Source: ZC4RG20 sp963782445 (lineage in GTDB: Bacteria > Pseudomonadota > Gammaproteobacteria > Steroidobacterales > Rariloculaceae). Taken from it: 64,000 nucleotides of DNA. The notes beneath the pieces were generated by a model. It worked only from the letters and a program-made list of their open reading frames with translations, did not search any database and was not told the origin of the DNA. The stretch lies in assembly GCA_963782445.1 (NCBI GenBank), contig CAWAJM010000001.1, positions 4,278,001 through 4,342,000 on the forward strand, given 5' to 3'. Below are positions 7,672 through 16,325 of the stretch, in pieces. Numbering within the stretch: position 1 is the first letter of the stretch; the number at the start of each line of letters is the position of its first letter. Both the position numbers and the translations under genes were made by a program.

Positions 7672-9098
7672 CGAGCGCGCCCCGCCGGCGCGCCCTGCAC
7701 GCGGCCGGCGGTCCGGCCGTGTTTCTGCTGCTAGCGGCGCTGCCGATCGCCGGCATGCCCTACCCGGTCCGCGCGAGCCTCGGCCTGCTCGTCTGGATGG
7801 CCTGGTGGTGGATCGCGCAGCCCGTGCATCTGGCGGTCACGGGCTTTCTGCCGCTCGGCGTGCTGGCGGTGTTCGGCTTTCTGCCCGTCGCTCAGATCCT
7901 GCCGGCCTACTCGCAGCAGCTCGTGATCCTGCTGCTCGGGGCCAACATCCTCGCGACGCTCTGGACGCGCTGGGGACTCGACCGGCGCATCGCGCTCGTC
8001 TCCCTGCTCGGCGTCGGCGTCGGCGCGCGCCGGCAGATCCTCGCCTGGTTCGGCGTCGCGACGGCGCTGAGCGCCATCCTGCCGAACACGGTCGTGGCCG
8101 CGGCCATGATGCCCATCGTCGTCGCGATGCTGCGCTACATCGGCATCGAAGACATCGGCAAGAGCGCGTTCGGCTCGGCGCTGCTCACGGCCGTCGCCTG
8201 GGGCACGAGCGTCGGCGGCGCCGGCACGCCGATGGGCGGGGCGCCGAACCTGCTGACCGTCCAGTTCATCCAGCAGCAGATCACGCACCACGAATTCCTG
8301 TTCACGACCTGGCTCGTGCGCCTGCTGCCGTTGACCGTCCTCGTCGCCGCGCTCGCCTTCCTCTTCGTGCGCTCCGCGTTCGAGCCCGAGATGGACCGCG
8401 TCGAGGGCTCGCGCGGCTACTTTGCCGAGCAGCTGCGCGCACTCGGCAGCATGAGCGTGCCCGAGCTGTGGGCGCTCGGCTTCTTCGCGGCCGCCGTCTT
8501 GCTCGCGTTCACGCGCCAGCTCTACGCGAGCGCGCTGCCCGGCCTCACTCCCGCGTTCGCCTTTCTGGCCTGCGCCCTCGCAAGCTTCGTCGCGCGCCAC
8601 GAAGGCGAGCCCCTGCTGACCTGGGAGTATGCGCAGAGCAAGATGGTGTGGGGGCTCATCTATCTGTTCGCGGGCGGCTCGGCGCTGGGCCAGATCCTCA
8701 GCAAGACCGGCACCGCACAATTTCTGGCCGACCGCCTGATCCCGTTCGCGCACGGCGGCGGCTTCCTGGCCGTCGCCGTGTTCGTGTCCCTGACCGTGCT
8801 GCTGACCCAGGTCACGAGCAACACGGCGGCCGTCGCCATCGTCATGCCCATCACGATCAGCACGTTTCAGGGGCTCGGCCTGAACCCGATTCCGATGGTC
8901 TATATCGTGGCCGCCGCCGGCAACTACGGTCTCATGCTGCCCTCGTCCTCGGGCGGCCCGGCCATCGCCGCCGGTTACGGCGTGAACCTCAAGACCATGT
9001 TCGCGGGCGGCCTCAGGCTGACCGTGCTGATCCTGGTCACGCTCGTCGTCGCCGGCTATCTGCTCGCGCGGTTCTGGCCCGGCTTCGGCACCGCCTGA
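7647..9098 (+). CDS. SLC13/DASS-type anion transporter
   Basis: A 483-residue membrane protein with about 11-12 hydrophobic segments. Two SNT-type signature loops are visible: LPNTVVAAAMMPIV around residue 140 and TSNTAAVAIVMPIT around residue 390, with the matching GGAGTPMGGAPNLL and LPSSSGGPAIAAGYG loops. The family (divalent anion:sodium symporters) imports dicarboxylates, sulfate or sulfonates across the inner membrane. The GTG at 7647 is the first start that reaches the first membrane helix; it lies inside the end of threonine synthase, so the genes form one operon with the TauD-like gene. The substrate may be the organic acid or sulfonate handled by those enzymes, which is inference. 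Confidence 0.85.
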   Translation: MATRAAPLTSAPRRRALHAAGGPAVFLLLAALPIAGMPYPVRASLGLLVWMAWWWIAQPVHLAVTGFLPLGVLAVFGFLPVAQILPAYSQQLVILLLGANILATLWTRWGLDRRIALVSLLGVGVGARRQILAWFGVATALSAILPNTVVAAAMMPIVVAMLRYIGIEDIGKSAFGSALLTAVAWGTSVGGAGTPMGGAPNLLTVQFIQQQITHHEFLFTTWLVRLLPLTVLVAALAFLFVRSAFEPEMDRVEGSRGYFAEQLRALGSMSVPELWALGFFAAAVLLAFTRQLYASALPGLTPAFAFLACALASFVARHEGEPLLTWEYAQSKMVWGLIYLFAGGSALGQILSKTGTAQFLADRLIPFAHGGGFLAVAVFVSLTVLLTQVTSNTAAVAIVMPITISTFQGLGLNPIPMVYIVAAAGNYGLMLPSSSGGPAIAAGYGVNLKTMFAGGLRLTVLILVTLVVAGYLLARFWPGFGTA

Positions 9099-9140
9099 GT
9101 CGCGCGTGCCGCCGCGGGACGCAGCACCGCGCAGCGGCCC

Positions 9141-10052
9141 TCAGCTCTTGTCGGCGCCCGCGTCCCGCTCGTCGAGCCGAAACGTCTCGAGCACCCAGTC
9201 GCGCAACGCGAGGATATCGGCGTCCTCGGCGTCTTCGGGGCGGTGCATGAAGTAGTAGCGGTCGTTCGTCTCGAGCTCCGTGGCGTAGAGCCGCACGAGC
9301 GCGCGGCTGCGGAACCACGCCCCGCTGAGCGGCACGGGCACGAGCGCGACGCCGAGGCCGCGTTCCGCGGCGCGCGCGACGGCATACATGCTGTCGAGGT
9401 AGATGACGCGCGAGCGCTCGCGCCGGGCAACGCCCACCGAAGCAAGCCAGCGGTTCCAGGCTTCCGGCCGGGACTTGTGCACGATCAGCGTCAGATTGCC
9501 CAAGGCCTCGGGGCCCGCCTGCGCGAGCCGCTCCGCGAGCTCCGGCGAGCACGCGGGCACGAGACGCAGCCTGAACAGCGGATAGGTGCAGGGCTGCCGA
9601 GGCGGCAGGGAGAGCAGCAGAATGGCCGCGTCTGCGCCCGAAAACTGCGCCGACTCCCTATTTTCCGTCCCCTCGACGCGGATGTCGATCGAGATCCGGT
9701 CGCGCGCGAAGCTCGGCAGATTGGGGATGAACAACTCGCTCGCGAAGAACGGCAGCAGCGTGACGCGCAGGACGCGCCGCTCGCGGCCGCGGCCCGCATA
9801 GGCCGACGTGACGCGCTCGAGCTCGCGCAGCAGTGGGTCGACCTGCGCGAACAGCGTCTCGCCGATCGGCGTCAGCGCGATCGAGCGCGTGCGCCGCTCG
9901 AACAGGGTCACCTTGAATTGCCGCTCGAGCGCCTTGATCTGATGGCTGACGGCCGACGGCGTGATGCACAGATCGTCGGCCGCGGTCTTAAAGCTCAGGT
10001 GACGAGCCACGACACAGAACACGGCGAGGCCGCGCGTCGTACTGGGGCGCAT
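9141..10052 (-). CDS. LysR-type transcriptional regulator
   Basis: A 303-residue regulator with an N-terminal winged helix-turn-helix (residues about 5-65: GLAVFCVVARHLSFKTAADD and TPSAVSHQIKALE) and a C-terminal substrate-binding domain. It resembles the GcvA-like branch of the LysR family. The ATG at 10052 is used because it begins at the helix-turn-helix; a longer frame exists upstream but has no homology. It converges on the transporter gene (42-base gap) and lies just upstream of nothing divergent, so its target is not obvious. Candidates are the transporter operon or the amine oxidase/cytochrome operon to its right. Confidence 0.9.
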   Translation of the reverse strand: MRPSTTRGLAVFCVVARHLSFKTAADDLCITPSAVSHQIKALERQFKVTLFERRTRSIALTPIGETLFAQVDPLLRELERVTSAYAGRGRERRVLRVTLLPFFASELFIPNLPSFARDRISIDIRVEGTENRESAQFSGADAAILLLSLPPRQPCTYPLFRLRLVPACSPELAERLAQAGPEALGNLTLIVHKSRPEAWNRWLASVGVARRERSRVIYLDSMYAVARAAERGLGVALVPVPLSGAWFRSRALVRLYATELETNDRYYFMHRPEDAEDADILALRDWVLETFRLDERDAGADKS

Positions 10053-10174
10053 CGTAGACCGCCTCGGGTCGCTCGAACGCGGCTCGACCGAACCGCTCTC
10101 CAAGCTGTGTATCAACACTGCCCTCCCTGGCAACCCGGCGCGCCGGTGGCTACGGCCGGCACGCCGGAGCTCCT

Positions 10175-11344
10175 TCAATCACTGCCTTTCTTCGCCGCGA
10201 TGACCTCGATCTCCACCATGATCCTCGGGTTCGCGAGGCGGGCGACCTGAACGGCCGAGCGCGCCGGCAGATTCGGCGACGCCGGCGTGCCGAAGAACTC
10301 CTTGTAGGCTCTCATGAAGCCGGCGAAGTCCATGACGCCGCCCTTCGCCGGATCGCCGACGAGGAATGCCGTCATCTTCACGATGTCGCCCATTTCGTAT
10401 CCCATCGTGGCGAGCGAGGCCTTGAGACGCGTCAGGACGCTGCGCGTCTGCGCCTCCGTATCGCCGTAATAGGCGGGCGAGTCCTTGCCGGCATCGGGCA
10501 TTGCGGGCCCCGGCGTCAGGCCGCTGTGAAAGAGCAGCGAGGCGCCGGCCGGCACACCGACGGCTTCGGCGATGGGGAACGTGGATCCGCCCGGCAAGGC
10601 GTAGCGGACGATGCCGACACCCGAAGCGCCCGGTCCGGCCGCCGAGCCGGCGCCTCGTGCACTGTCGCTCCGCGGTCCCGCGGCGGCATCCGCCGCGGCC
10701 GTCGTGTTCGCGGCGAGAACGGGCGCGGGCAGCGAGCCGATGTACGCCGCGACGTCGGCCATCGCGGCTTTGTCCGGCAGCGCCGCCGCGGCCGCACGCA
10801 TCCCGGCCGCGGCGGCGTCGCCGGCATCGGCGCCGCGCCAGCCTGCCTTGAAGCCCTCGAGCTCACGCACGAGATACCAATCGTCCTGGCCCGCGAGCGG
10901 CGGCGCGTGCAGCCCGGCGTTGCCTCGCCCGTCCGCGCCGTGGCAGCCCGCGCACGTGCCGTAGAGTTTCGCTCCCAGCGTCGCATCGCCCGTCATCGTC
11001 GCCGCCGCCGGGCGCCGGTCGAGGGCCTCGACATAGCGCACGGCCGCATCGACGCCCTTGGGACCTGCGAGCGCGGCCGCCATGGGTTTCATCTCGACGC
11101 CGTAAGCATCCTGGGGCAGAACGCCGCGGCGCCCCGCGCGGAAGGCTTCGAGCGCCTCGCGCAGATACCAGGCCGGCAGCACGCCGAGGTTCGGTGCCCC
11201 GACGACCTCGTTGCCGGCCGCGTCCGTGCCGTGGCACTGGATGCAGTATGAAGCGCTCGGCGTGCTCGGCGGCAACGCCTCGCCCGCAGCGGCGCCCGTG
11301 GAGACGACTACCAGGAGTGTAGGCAATAGACGTTCGTCAAACAT
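10175..11344 (-). CDS. Secreted diheme cytochrome c fused to a RidA-type imine deaminase
   Basis: A 389-residue protein with an N-terminal signal peptide (about 1-22). Two class I cytochrome c modules follow, with haem motifs CIQCH (34-38) and CAGCH (131-135). After an Ala/Gly-rich linker (about 210-242) comes a RidA/YjgF domain (about 243-389). The RidA substrate arginine is present in PARSAVQVARL (Arg362), followed by the acidic IMVEIEVIA strand. RidA proteins hydrolyse reactive imines/enamines and are normally free cytosolic proteins, so a periplasmic fusion to an electron carrier is unusual. The ATG lies inside the end of the amine oxidase gene (8-base overlap). I infer that it takes electrons from the oxidase and hydrolyses the imine that the oxidase makes. 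Confidence 0.88.
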   Translation of the reverse strand: MFDERLLPTLLVVVSTGAAAGEALPPSTPSASYCIQCHGTDAAGNEVVGAPNLGVLPAWYLREALEAFRAGRRGVLPQDAYGVEMKPMAAALAGPKGVDAAVRYVEALDRRPAAATMTGDATLGAKLYGTCAGCHGADGRGNAGLHAPPLAGQDDWYLVRELEGFKAGWRGADAGDAAAAGMRAAAAALPDKAAMADVAAYIGSLPAPVLAANTTAAADAAAGPRSDSARGAGSAAGPGASGVGIVRYALPGGSTFPIAEAVGVPAGASLLFHSGLTPGPAMPDAGKDSPAYYGDTEAQTRSVLTRLKASLATMGYEMGDIVKMTAFLVGDPAKGGVMDFAGFMRAYKEFFGTPASPNLPARSAVQVARLANPRIMVEIEVIAAKKGSD

Positions 11345-12920
11345 GGCGCGTGCTTCCTTCTTTGCTGCTGACCCGGCGATTCAGATCTTCGAGCGCGTGG
11401 TGGCTCGACGCGATGGCTCCCTCCTGCCAGCCCGGATGCAGGCTCGTCTGATCGCCGATCAGGTAGTGTCGGCCTTCCGGATTCTGTAGCGTTGCGAAGT
11501 ACCTCTCGCGCGCCTCGTCGGTCCAGCGCGGTGCGCAGCCGAGAATGTGATTCATGCGGTGCCACGCGACGCTGACCCCGGTCTCTATGTACTGCCGATA
11601 GTTCGGATGGATCTTCTCGCCTTCGCGGATCGCCTTCTCGATGCGCTCGGCCGGCGAAAGCAGCCCGAACTTCGTGCCGCCTTCCTCGCCGAACGTGTAG
11701 GCCCCTAGCAGCACGCCCTTCTTCGAGAAGATGCCCTGCGACGGGTACCAGATCTGGTTGATGTCCTGCGAGGTCCAGGAAATGCCGCCGAAGATGCCTT
11801 CGTCTTCCCAGAACCGCCGGCTCGCCTGCAGGCCGATCTTGAACAGCCGCCCGCGCTCGACGGAGTTCAGCGCGGCGGTGTACTCGGGCGAGAAGTTGTG
11901 CTCGATTCCGGCCAGGATCTGCGATGGGATATTGTTGAGGCAGTAGTCCGCCTGCAGCCGTTTGAGCTCGCCGTCATGCGAATAGACGATCTCGACGTGC
12001 GTGTCGCGCAGCATCACTGAGCGCACGGGCGCGTTGAACGTGATCGTGTCGCCGACGTGGGCCAGGAATCCGCGCACAACATGATCCATGCCGCCCACAG
12101 GCTGCATCATCGGCGCCGCCTGATCCTCGCCCTCGGGAAACTGCATCGGCCCGCGCCAAAAGCTCGCCTTCAGGATCTCGGAGAAATCGAATACGCCGTG
12201 CTCGACCGCGGGCACGACCATGCCCCCCGACTTCAGCCCCGCCCGCGACGAGCCGCGGTAGACGAGATCGGGATCGAGATCGCCGAACGCGCGCAGGAAG
12301 TTCAGCAGCCGCTCGGCGTCCTCGGCGTCGAGCGTCTGGTCGAACTCCCCGGCCCGTGCGGCCTTGGCCGTGAGCTCGGCGACGAAACCGCGCGCGTCGG
12401 TGACGTAGTGGCGGTTCCTGACCGGCTTGCCGCCGAAGGCGGCATCGTCCTGCAGGAAGGCATTTCGATCGTCGTTGACAAAGACCTCGAGGCTTACGCC
12501 GAGCTCGCGGCAATAGTGCAGCAGGCGCGTGTGATTCGCCGGAATGCGGGCGGGCCCGGCGTTCATATAGAGGTTCGGGTCCGGATCGAACTCGCAGACC
12601 TGCGGATTGCCGAGCTCGTCCACGCGGTCGCCGGACCGCAGCGTCATGTTGCGCCCGCCTGCGCGTCCGGAGGCCTCGAGCATGACGCATCGGTAGCCCG
12701 CGCGGCTGAGCTCGTAAGCGGCCGTGAGCCCGCCGATGCCGGCGCCGAGCACCGCGACTGTGGGCCGTTCGGCGGCCGAGACTTTTTCGAGCACCGGCTG
12801 GCGCGCCGCGACCGGCGCCGGCAGCAAGCCGATGGCCGTCGCTGTCTGATAGACGGCGGACGAGCCGCCCACCTGACCGACGAGCTCGAGAAAGCGTCGC
12901 CTCGAAATCGAATGTGTCAC
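11337..12920 (-). CDS. Tat-exported flavin amine oxidase
   Basis: A 527-residue flavoprotein. The N-terminus has a twin-arginine signal (SRRRFLEL at residues 6-13). FAD binding starts near residue 54 (VAVLGAGIGGLTAAYELSRAG) with a glutamate 20 residues later and GRAGGRN; the C-terminal FAD contact is GDQTSLHPGWQEGAI near residue 490. This is the amino-acid/monoamine oxidase family, which oxidises amines to imines in the folded, exported state. The gene is translationally coupled to the cytochrome c-RidA fusion, so the protein probably works as an amine dehydrogenase donating electrons to haem rather than to oxygen. The substrate is unknown. It is preceded by a 345-base intergenic stretch that should hold the operon promoter. 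Confidence 0.88.
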   Translation of the reverse strand: MTHSISRRRFLELVGQVGGSSAVYQTATAIGLLPAPVAARQPVLEKVSAAERPTVAVLGAGIGGLTAAYELSRAGYRCVMLEASGRAGGRNMTLRSGDRVDELGNPQVCEFDPDPNLYMNAGPARIPANHTRLLHYCRELGVSLEVFVNDDRNAFLQDDAAFGGKPVRNRHYVTDARGFVAELTAKAARAGEFDQTLDAEDAERLLNFLRAFGDLDPDLVYRGSSRAGLKSGGMVVPAVEHGVFDFSEILKASFWRGPMQFPEGEDQAAPMMQPVGGMDHVVRGFLAHVGDTITFNAPVRSVMLRDTHVEIVYSHDGELKRLQADYCLNNIPSQILAGIEHNFSPEYTAALNSVERGRLFKIGLQASRRFWEDEGIFGGISWTSQDINQIWYPSQGIFSKKGVLLGAYTFGEEGGTKFGLLSPAERIEKAIREGEKIHPNYRQYIETGVSVAWHRMNHILGCAPRWTDEARERYFATLQNPEGRHYLIGDQTSLHPGWQEGAIASSHHALEDLNRRVSSKEGSTRHV

Positions 12921-13265
12921 GATGAATTGCCTTCCGTTGCGAATGGTTTCGCATCCGGCAGTTCAATTAACGTGCCAGCACGCGAACGGGCGTAGGTACG
13001 GCGCTTTTCGCGCCCATATATGCGGCGCGGGCCGCCGCCGTGCCCTAGCGCAGTGCCCTTTGCCGCGGGCGCGCACCACGCGGACTCATGCATGAATGCC
13101 TTTCATGCGCGCCGCCTTGCGGTTCATCCATTGCCGATGCGACGCGTGAAATGCGCGCATCCGAGGCGCGAAATAATGTCGTTTGCCGCGCAAGCCGACT
13201 GCACCTAACGTGTCACTCGACCCTAGCTGTTTTGCTGCTCAATGCATTTTCAAGGAGGAATTGCC
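12921..13265. other. 345-base divergent intergenic region
   Basis: This stretch separates the amine oxidase operon (reverse) from the TPR gene (forward). No gene is convincing in any frame. It is locally less GC-rich than its surroundings (around 13081-13260) and contains one inverted repeat, listed separately, and the strong ribosome site of the TPR gene. Promoters for both directions must lie here, but I cannot place them with confidence. Confidence 0.5.
13090..13108. promoter_or_regulatory. Inverted repeat, possible operator
   Basis: The sequence GCATGAA-TGCCT-TTCATGC is a perfect 7-base inverted repeat with a 5-base spacer. It sits in the divergent region between the amine oxidase operon and the TPR gene, where a dimeric regulator could bind. 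No regulator can be assigned from the sequence. Confidence 0.3.
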
Positions 13266-13814
13266 ATGACGACTCACAAGCACCTGACCATCCCGCTCAT
13301 CGCTCTGGCTGCCGCGGCCGGGGCTTTCATTTCCGGCCATGCGGATGCGGGGGGCGCGCCGTTCGAAATGAGCGCCTATACAAATTCTCCGGGCGGACCG
13401 GAGATCATGGCCGGCGACTATGCTGCGGCGATCGCCGCGGCGAAATGCGGCGTCTCGGGGTTCGATTCCACCTCGCTGCTCGTCGGCGCGACGAACCTTT
13501 GCGTCGCCTATACGGTACGGCGGGCGTTCGAAAAGGCGGTGACGGCCTGCAACGAGGCAGTGACGCTGGCGGCGAGCGAAGAAAGCGACCTGCTCGGCCG
13601 GCCGCACGAGGGCCCGGCTTCGGCGAAGGCGCTCTCGAACCGCGGAGTGCTGAGGGCATTGATGGGACGGCCCGCCGCCGCGGCCGCCGACTTCCATAAG
13701 GCCATGGCGCTCGGCGGGTCCTGGCCGGCCCCGAGCCGCAATCTCGCGCACCTCGAAACGCGCGCGTCGTATCGCGTCGCCCGCGCAGAGGGGGCCGCGG
13801 ACGTCGCCGAATGA
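13266..13814 (+). CDS. Secreted tetratricopeptide-repeat protein
   Basis: A 182-residue protein with a signal peptide (residues 1-28, ending SGHADAGG). The mature part has TPR-like helices: AGDYAAAIAAAK, YTVRRAFEKAVTACNEAV, then AKALSNRGVLRALMGRPAAA followed by ADFHKAMALGG. Three cysteines are present. No catalytic motif is seen; small exported TPR proteins usually serve as assembly or binding partners. The ATG at 13266 has a perfect AAGGAGG site 7 bases upstream, unusually strong for this window, and the upstream region is AT-richer, which together suggest high expression. A hairpin terminator follows the stop codon. Its partner is unknown. Confidence 0.8.
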   Translation: MTTHKHLTIPLIALAAAAGAFISGHADAGGAPFEMSAYTNSPGGPEIMAGDYAAAIAAAKCGVSGFDSTSLLVGATNLCVAYTVRRAFEKAVTACNEAVTLAASEESDLLGRPHEGPASAKALSNRGVLRALMGRPAAAAADFHKAMALGGSWPAPSRNLAHLETRASYRVARAEGAADVAE

Positions 13815-13843
13815 TCGGACCTCGGTCCTTGTCGTCCTATCGG

Positions 13844-13874
13844 GTGCCGGGGCCCTGCCCCGGCACTTCGTTTT
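13844..13874 (+). terminator. Intrinsic terminator after the TPR gene
   Basis: A perfect 9-base stem, GTGCCGGGG-CCCTG-CCCCGGCAC, at 13844-13866 is followed by TTCGTTTT. It lies 30 bases after the TPR stop and just before the end of the convergent glutamate synthase-like gene. Confidence 0.75.
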
Positions 13875-13883
13875 GGGGACCCG

Positions 13884-15387
13884 TCAGGATGCGGCGCGCG
13901 TCGCCGTATAGACGACAGGCGGATAAATCGTATCGAGCGGGACGCTCCGGCCCGATTCGACGACCACGCGGCAATGCCGCCGCTCGAGCCGCCGCGGCTC
14001 GGCCACCCCGCACGAATGCGCAATCATGAGCAGCTCCTCGGTCATGCGAGTCGCGTAGTGATAGACGCGCTCGGCCTTGTCCGCGGGATCGAGGCCGCGC
14101 TGCAGGTGCCGGTTGTGCGTCGCGATGCCCGTCGGGCAGGTATTGCGGTTGCACTGCATCGACTGAATACAGCCGAGCGCGAACATGAAGCCGCGCGCCG
14201 ACGCCACGAAGTCGGCCCCCGTGCAGAACGCCCACGCGGCTTCGGCGGGCGTGACCATCTTGCCGCTCGCGACGACGCGCACGCGCTCGCGCAGACCGGC
14301 GGCCGTGAGCTTGTCGACGACGAGCGGCAGACTCTCGCGCACGAGCAGACCCACATTGTCGATGAGCGGCATCGGCGCCGCGCCACTGCCGCCGTCGCCG
14401 CTGTCGACGGTCAGGAAGTCCGGCGCCGCGTCCGGCCCGCGCTTGAGGATTTCGTCGCAGAGCGCGTCGAGCCAGTCCGTCGTGCCGAGCACGGCCTTGA
14501 AGCCGGTCGGCTTGCCCGTGACCTCGCGCACACGCGCGATAACGTCGAGCAGATCGTCGACGCCGTCAACGTCGAGGCGGCGATTCGGGCTCAAGGAAGC
14601 GCGATGCGGCGGGATGCCGCGGATCGCGGCAATCTCGTCGGTGACCTTGACGGCCGGCAGGATTCCGCCCTTGCCCGGTTTCGCGCCCTGGCTCAGCTTG
14701 ATCTCGAACATCCTGACCTCGGGGTGCGCTGCGACCGCGCGCAAGCGCTCGTCGCTGAGCCGGCCCTCGGCGTCGCGCACGCCGTAGTTGGCCGTGCCGA
14801 TTTGGAAGACCAGGTCGCCGCCGCCGTCGAGGTGGTAGGACGATAGGCCGCCCTCGCCGGTGTTGAGCCAGACACCGGCCTTCGCCGCACCGCGCGAGAG
14901 CGCGAGCACGGCGGGCTTGGAGATCGCCCCAAAGCTCATGGCCGAGACATTGAACAGCGCCTCGGTCGTGTAGGGCAGCGCGCAGCCCGGGCCGATCGTC
15001 ACCGCCGCCGGGCGCGAGGTTTCCGTGTCGAGCAGCGCCCACGGCCCGTTCACGAAGATCACCGTTCCGGGCCGGCGCAGGTCCCGAGTCGAGCCGAAGC
15101 CCACCGTGTCGTCGACGTGCTTGGAGGCGCGATACACCCACGAGCGCTCGGCCCGGTTGAACGGCAGTTCCTCGCGGTCCATGGCGAAGAAGTACTGACG
15201 GAAGAACTCGCCCAGGCGCTCGAACAGGTACCGGAAACGGCCGATTACCGGGAAATTGCGGCGTATGGCATGCTTGGTCTGCGGAGACGTCGACGACGTA
15301 CATGACGGCGACGGCGAGCACGGCCGTCCCGACGAGCAAAACGAACACATAAACGAGCACGCCGACGATTTGCACTGTGAGCTGCAT
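13884..15387 (-). CDS. FMN-binding glutamate synthase-like protein, frame broken near 15288
   Basis: A membrane-anchored homologue of the glutamate synthase large-subunit core, about 500 residues after frame correction. The N-terminus (ATG at 15387 behind GGGGGAT) is one membrane helix, MQLTVQIVGVLVYVFVLLVG. The frame then changes near 15288 into the rest of the protein (QTKHAIRRNFPVIG onward). The FMN-binding barrel holds VDSGDGGSGAAPMP and VVASGKMVTPAEAAWAFCTG. The cysteine set C-x5-C-x4-C in CIQSMQCNRNTCPTGIATH matches the GltB iron-sulfur cluster. The amidotransferase domain is absent, as in the stand-alone archaeal/bacterial proteins of this family, whose reaction is unclear. A one-base insertion at 15288 would restore the frame if removed. 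Confidence 0.8.
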
Positions 15388-15521
15388 CGAGATCCCCCTA
15401 TCGCAGGAAGCGGCGGCGGGCGCACCGCGCGACGCGCGCCGGCCATAGAGTACCCGAAGCGGGGCGCGGAGAACCGTGGCCCCCGGCACGAAAGCCCCGA
15501 AAAACGCGAGTTTCCGAGCCC

Positions 15522-16289
15522 ATGCATTCGACCCCCGTCCTGCTTCTCGCCGTGCCCGCCGTCGGCTTCGCCGCGGGCTTCATCAACACGCTGGCCGGCA
15601 GCGGCTCGCTCGTCACCCTGCCGATGCTGATCCTGCTCGGGCTGCCGGCGACGGTCGCGAACGGCACGAACCGCGTCGGAATCCTCGTGCAGGGGCTCGT
15701 CTCGGTCGCAACGTTCCGCCGCCGCGGCGCGCTCGACTTCGGCGGCAGCCTCCGGCTCGTCCTGCCGGCCGTCCTCGGCGCCGCCGTCGGCGCCGAGCTC
15801 GCCGTCGACCTCAACGAGGCCCTGCTCCGGCGCCTCATCGGCGTGCTCATGCTCGTCATGCTCGTCGTCGTGCTCGCGCGCCCCACGCGCTTTCTCGCGG
15901 CACGACGACGCGAGCGCGGGGTCTCGATCTGGATCGAGGCGCCGCTGTTCTTCCTGATCGGCGCCTATGGCGGTTTCATCCAGGCCGGTGTCGGCATCTT
16001 CCTGCTGGCCGGCCTCGTGCTCGGGGCCGGCTACGACCTCGTCGGTGCGAACGGCGTCAAGAACCTCATCGTCCTCGTCTTCACGATCGCCGCGCTCGCC
16101 GTCTTCGTAATCAACGACGAGGTGCGCTGGCTGCTCGGCGGCCTGCTAGCCGTCGGCAACGGCCTCGGCGCCTGGGCCGGCGCGCATCTGGCCGTCGAGA
16201 AAGGCGCGCGCTTCGTGCGCTGGGTGCTCGTCGCGATCCTCGCGCTGTCCTCGATCGCGCTGATCGGCGACCTCGGCGTCGCGCACTAG
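15522..16289 (+). CDS. TauE/SafE-family permease
   Basis: A 255-residue membrane protein with about eight hydrophobic segments and the two half-repeats typical of the TauE/SafE (DUF81) family: AGFINTLAGSGSLVTLPMLI near the N-terminus and GAYGGFIQAGVGIFLLAGLV near residue 150. The family exports sulfite, sulfoacetate or other organic anions. The gene diverges from the glutamate synthase-like gene, with 134 bases between their starts, and is followed 36 bases later by the beta-glucan synthase gene. No sulfur-metabolism gene is next to it, so the substrate is open. Confidence 0.87.
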   Translation: MHSTPVLLLAVPAVGFAAGFINTLAGSGSLVTLPMLILLGLPATVANGTNRVGILVQGLVSVATFRRRGALDFGGSLRLVLPAVLGAAVGAELAVDLNEALLRRLIGVLMLVMLVVVLARPTRFLAARRRERGVSIWIEAPLFFLIGAYGGFIQAGVGIFLLAGLVLGAGYDLVGANGVKNLIVLVFTIAALAVFVINDEVRWLLGGLLAVGNGLGAWAGAHLAVEKGARFVRWVLVAILALSSIALIGDLGVAH

Positions 16290-16325
16290 GACGCGACTGC
16301 GGGAGCGGCAAAGGAATCGCGGGCC

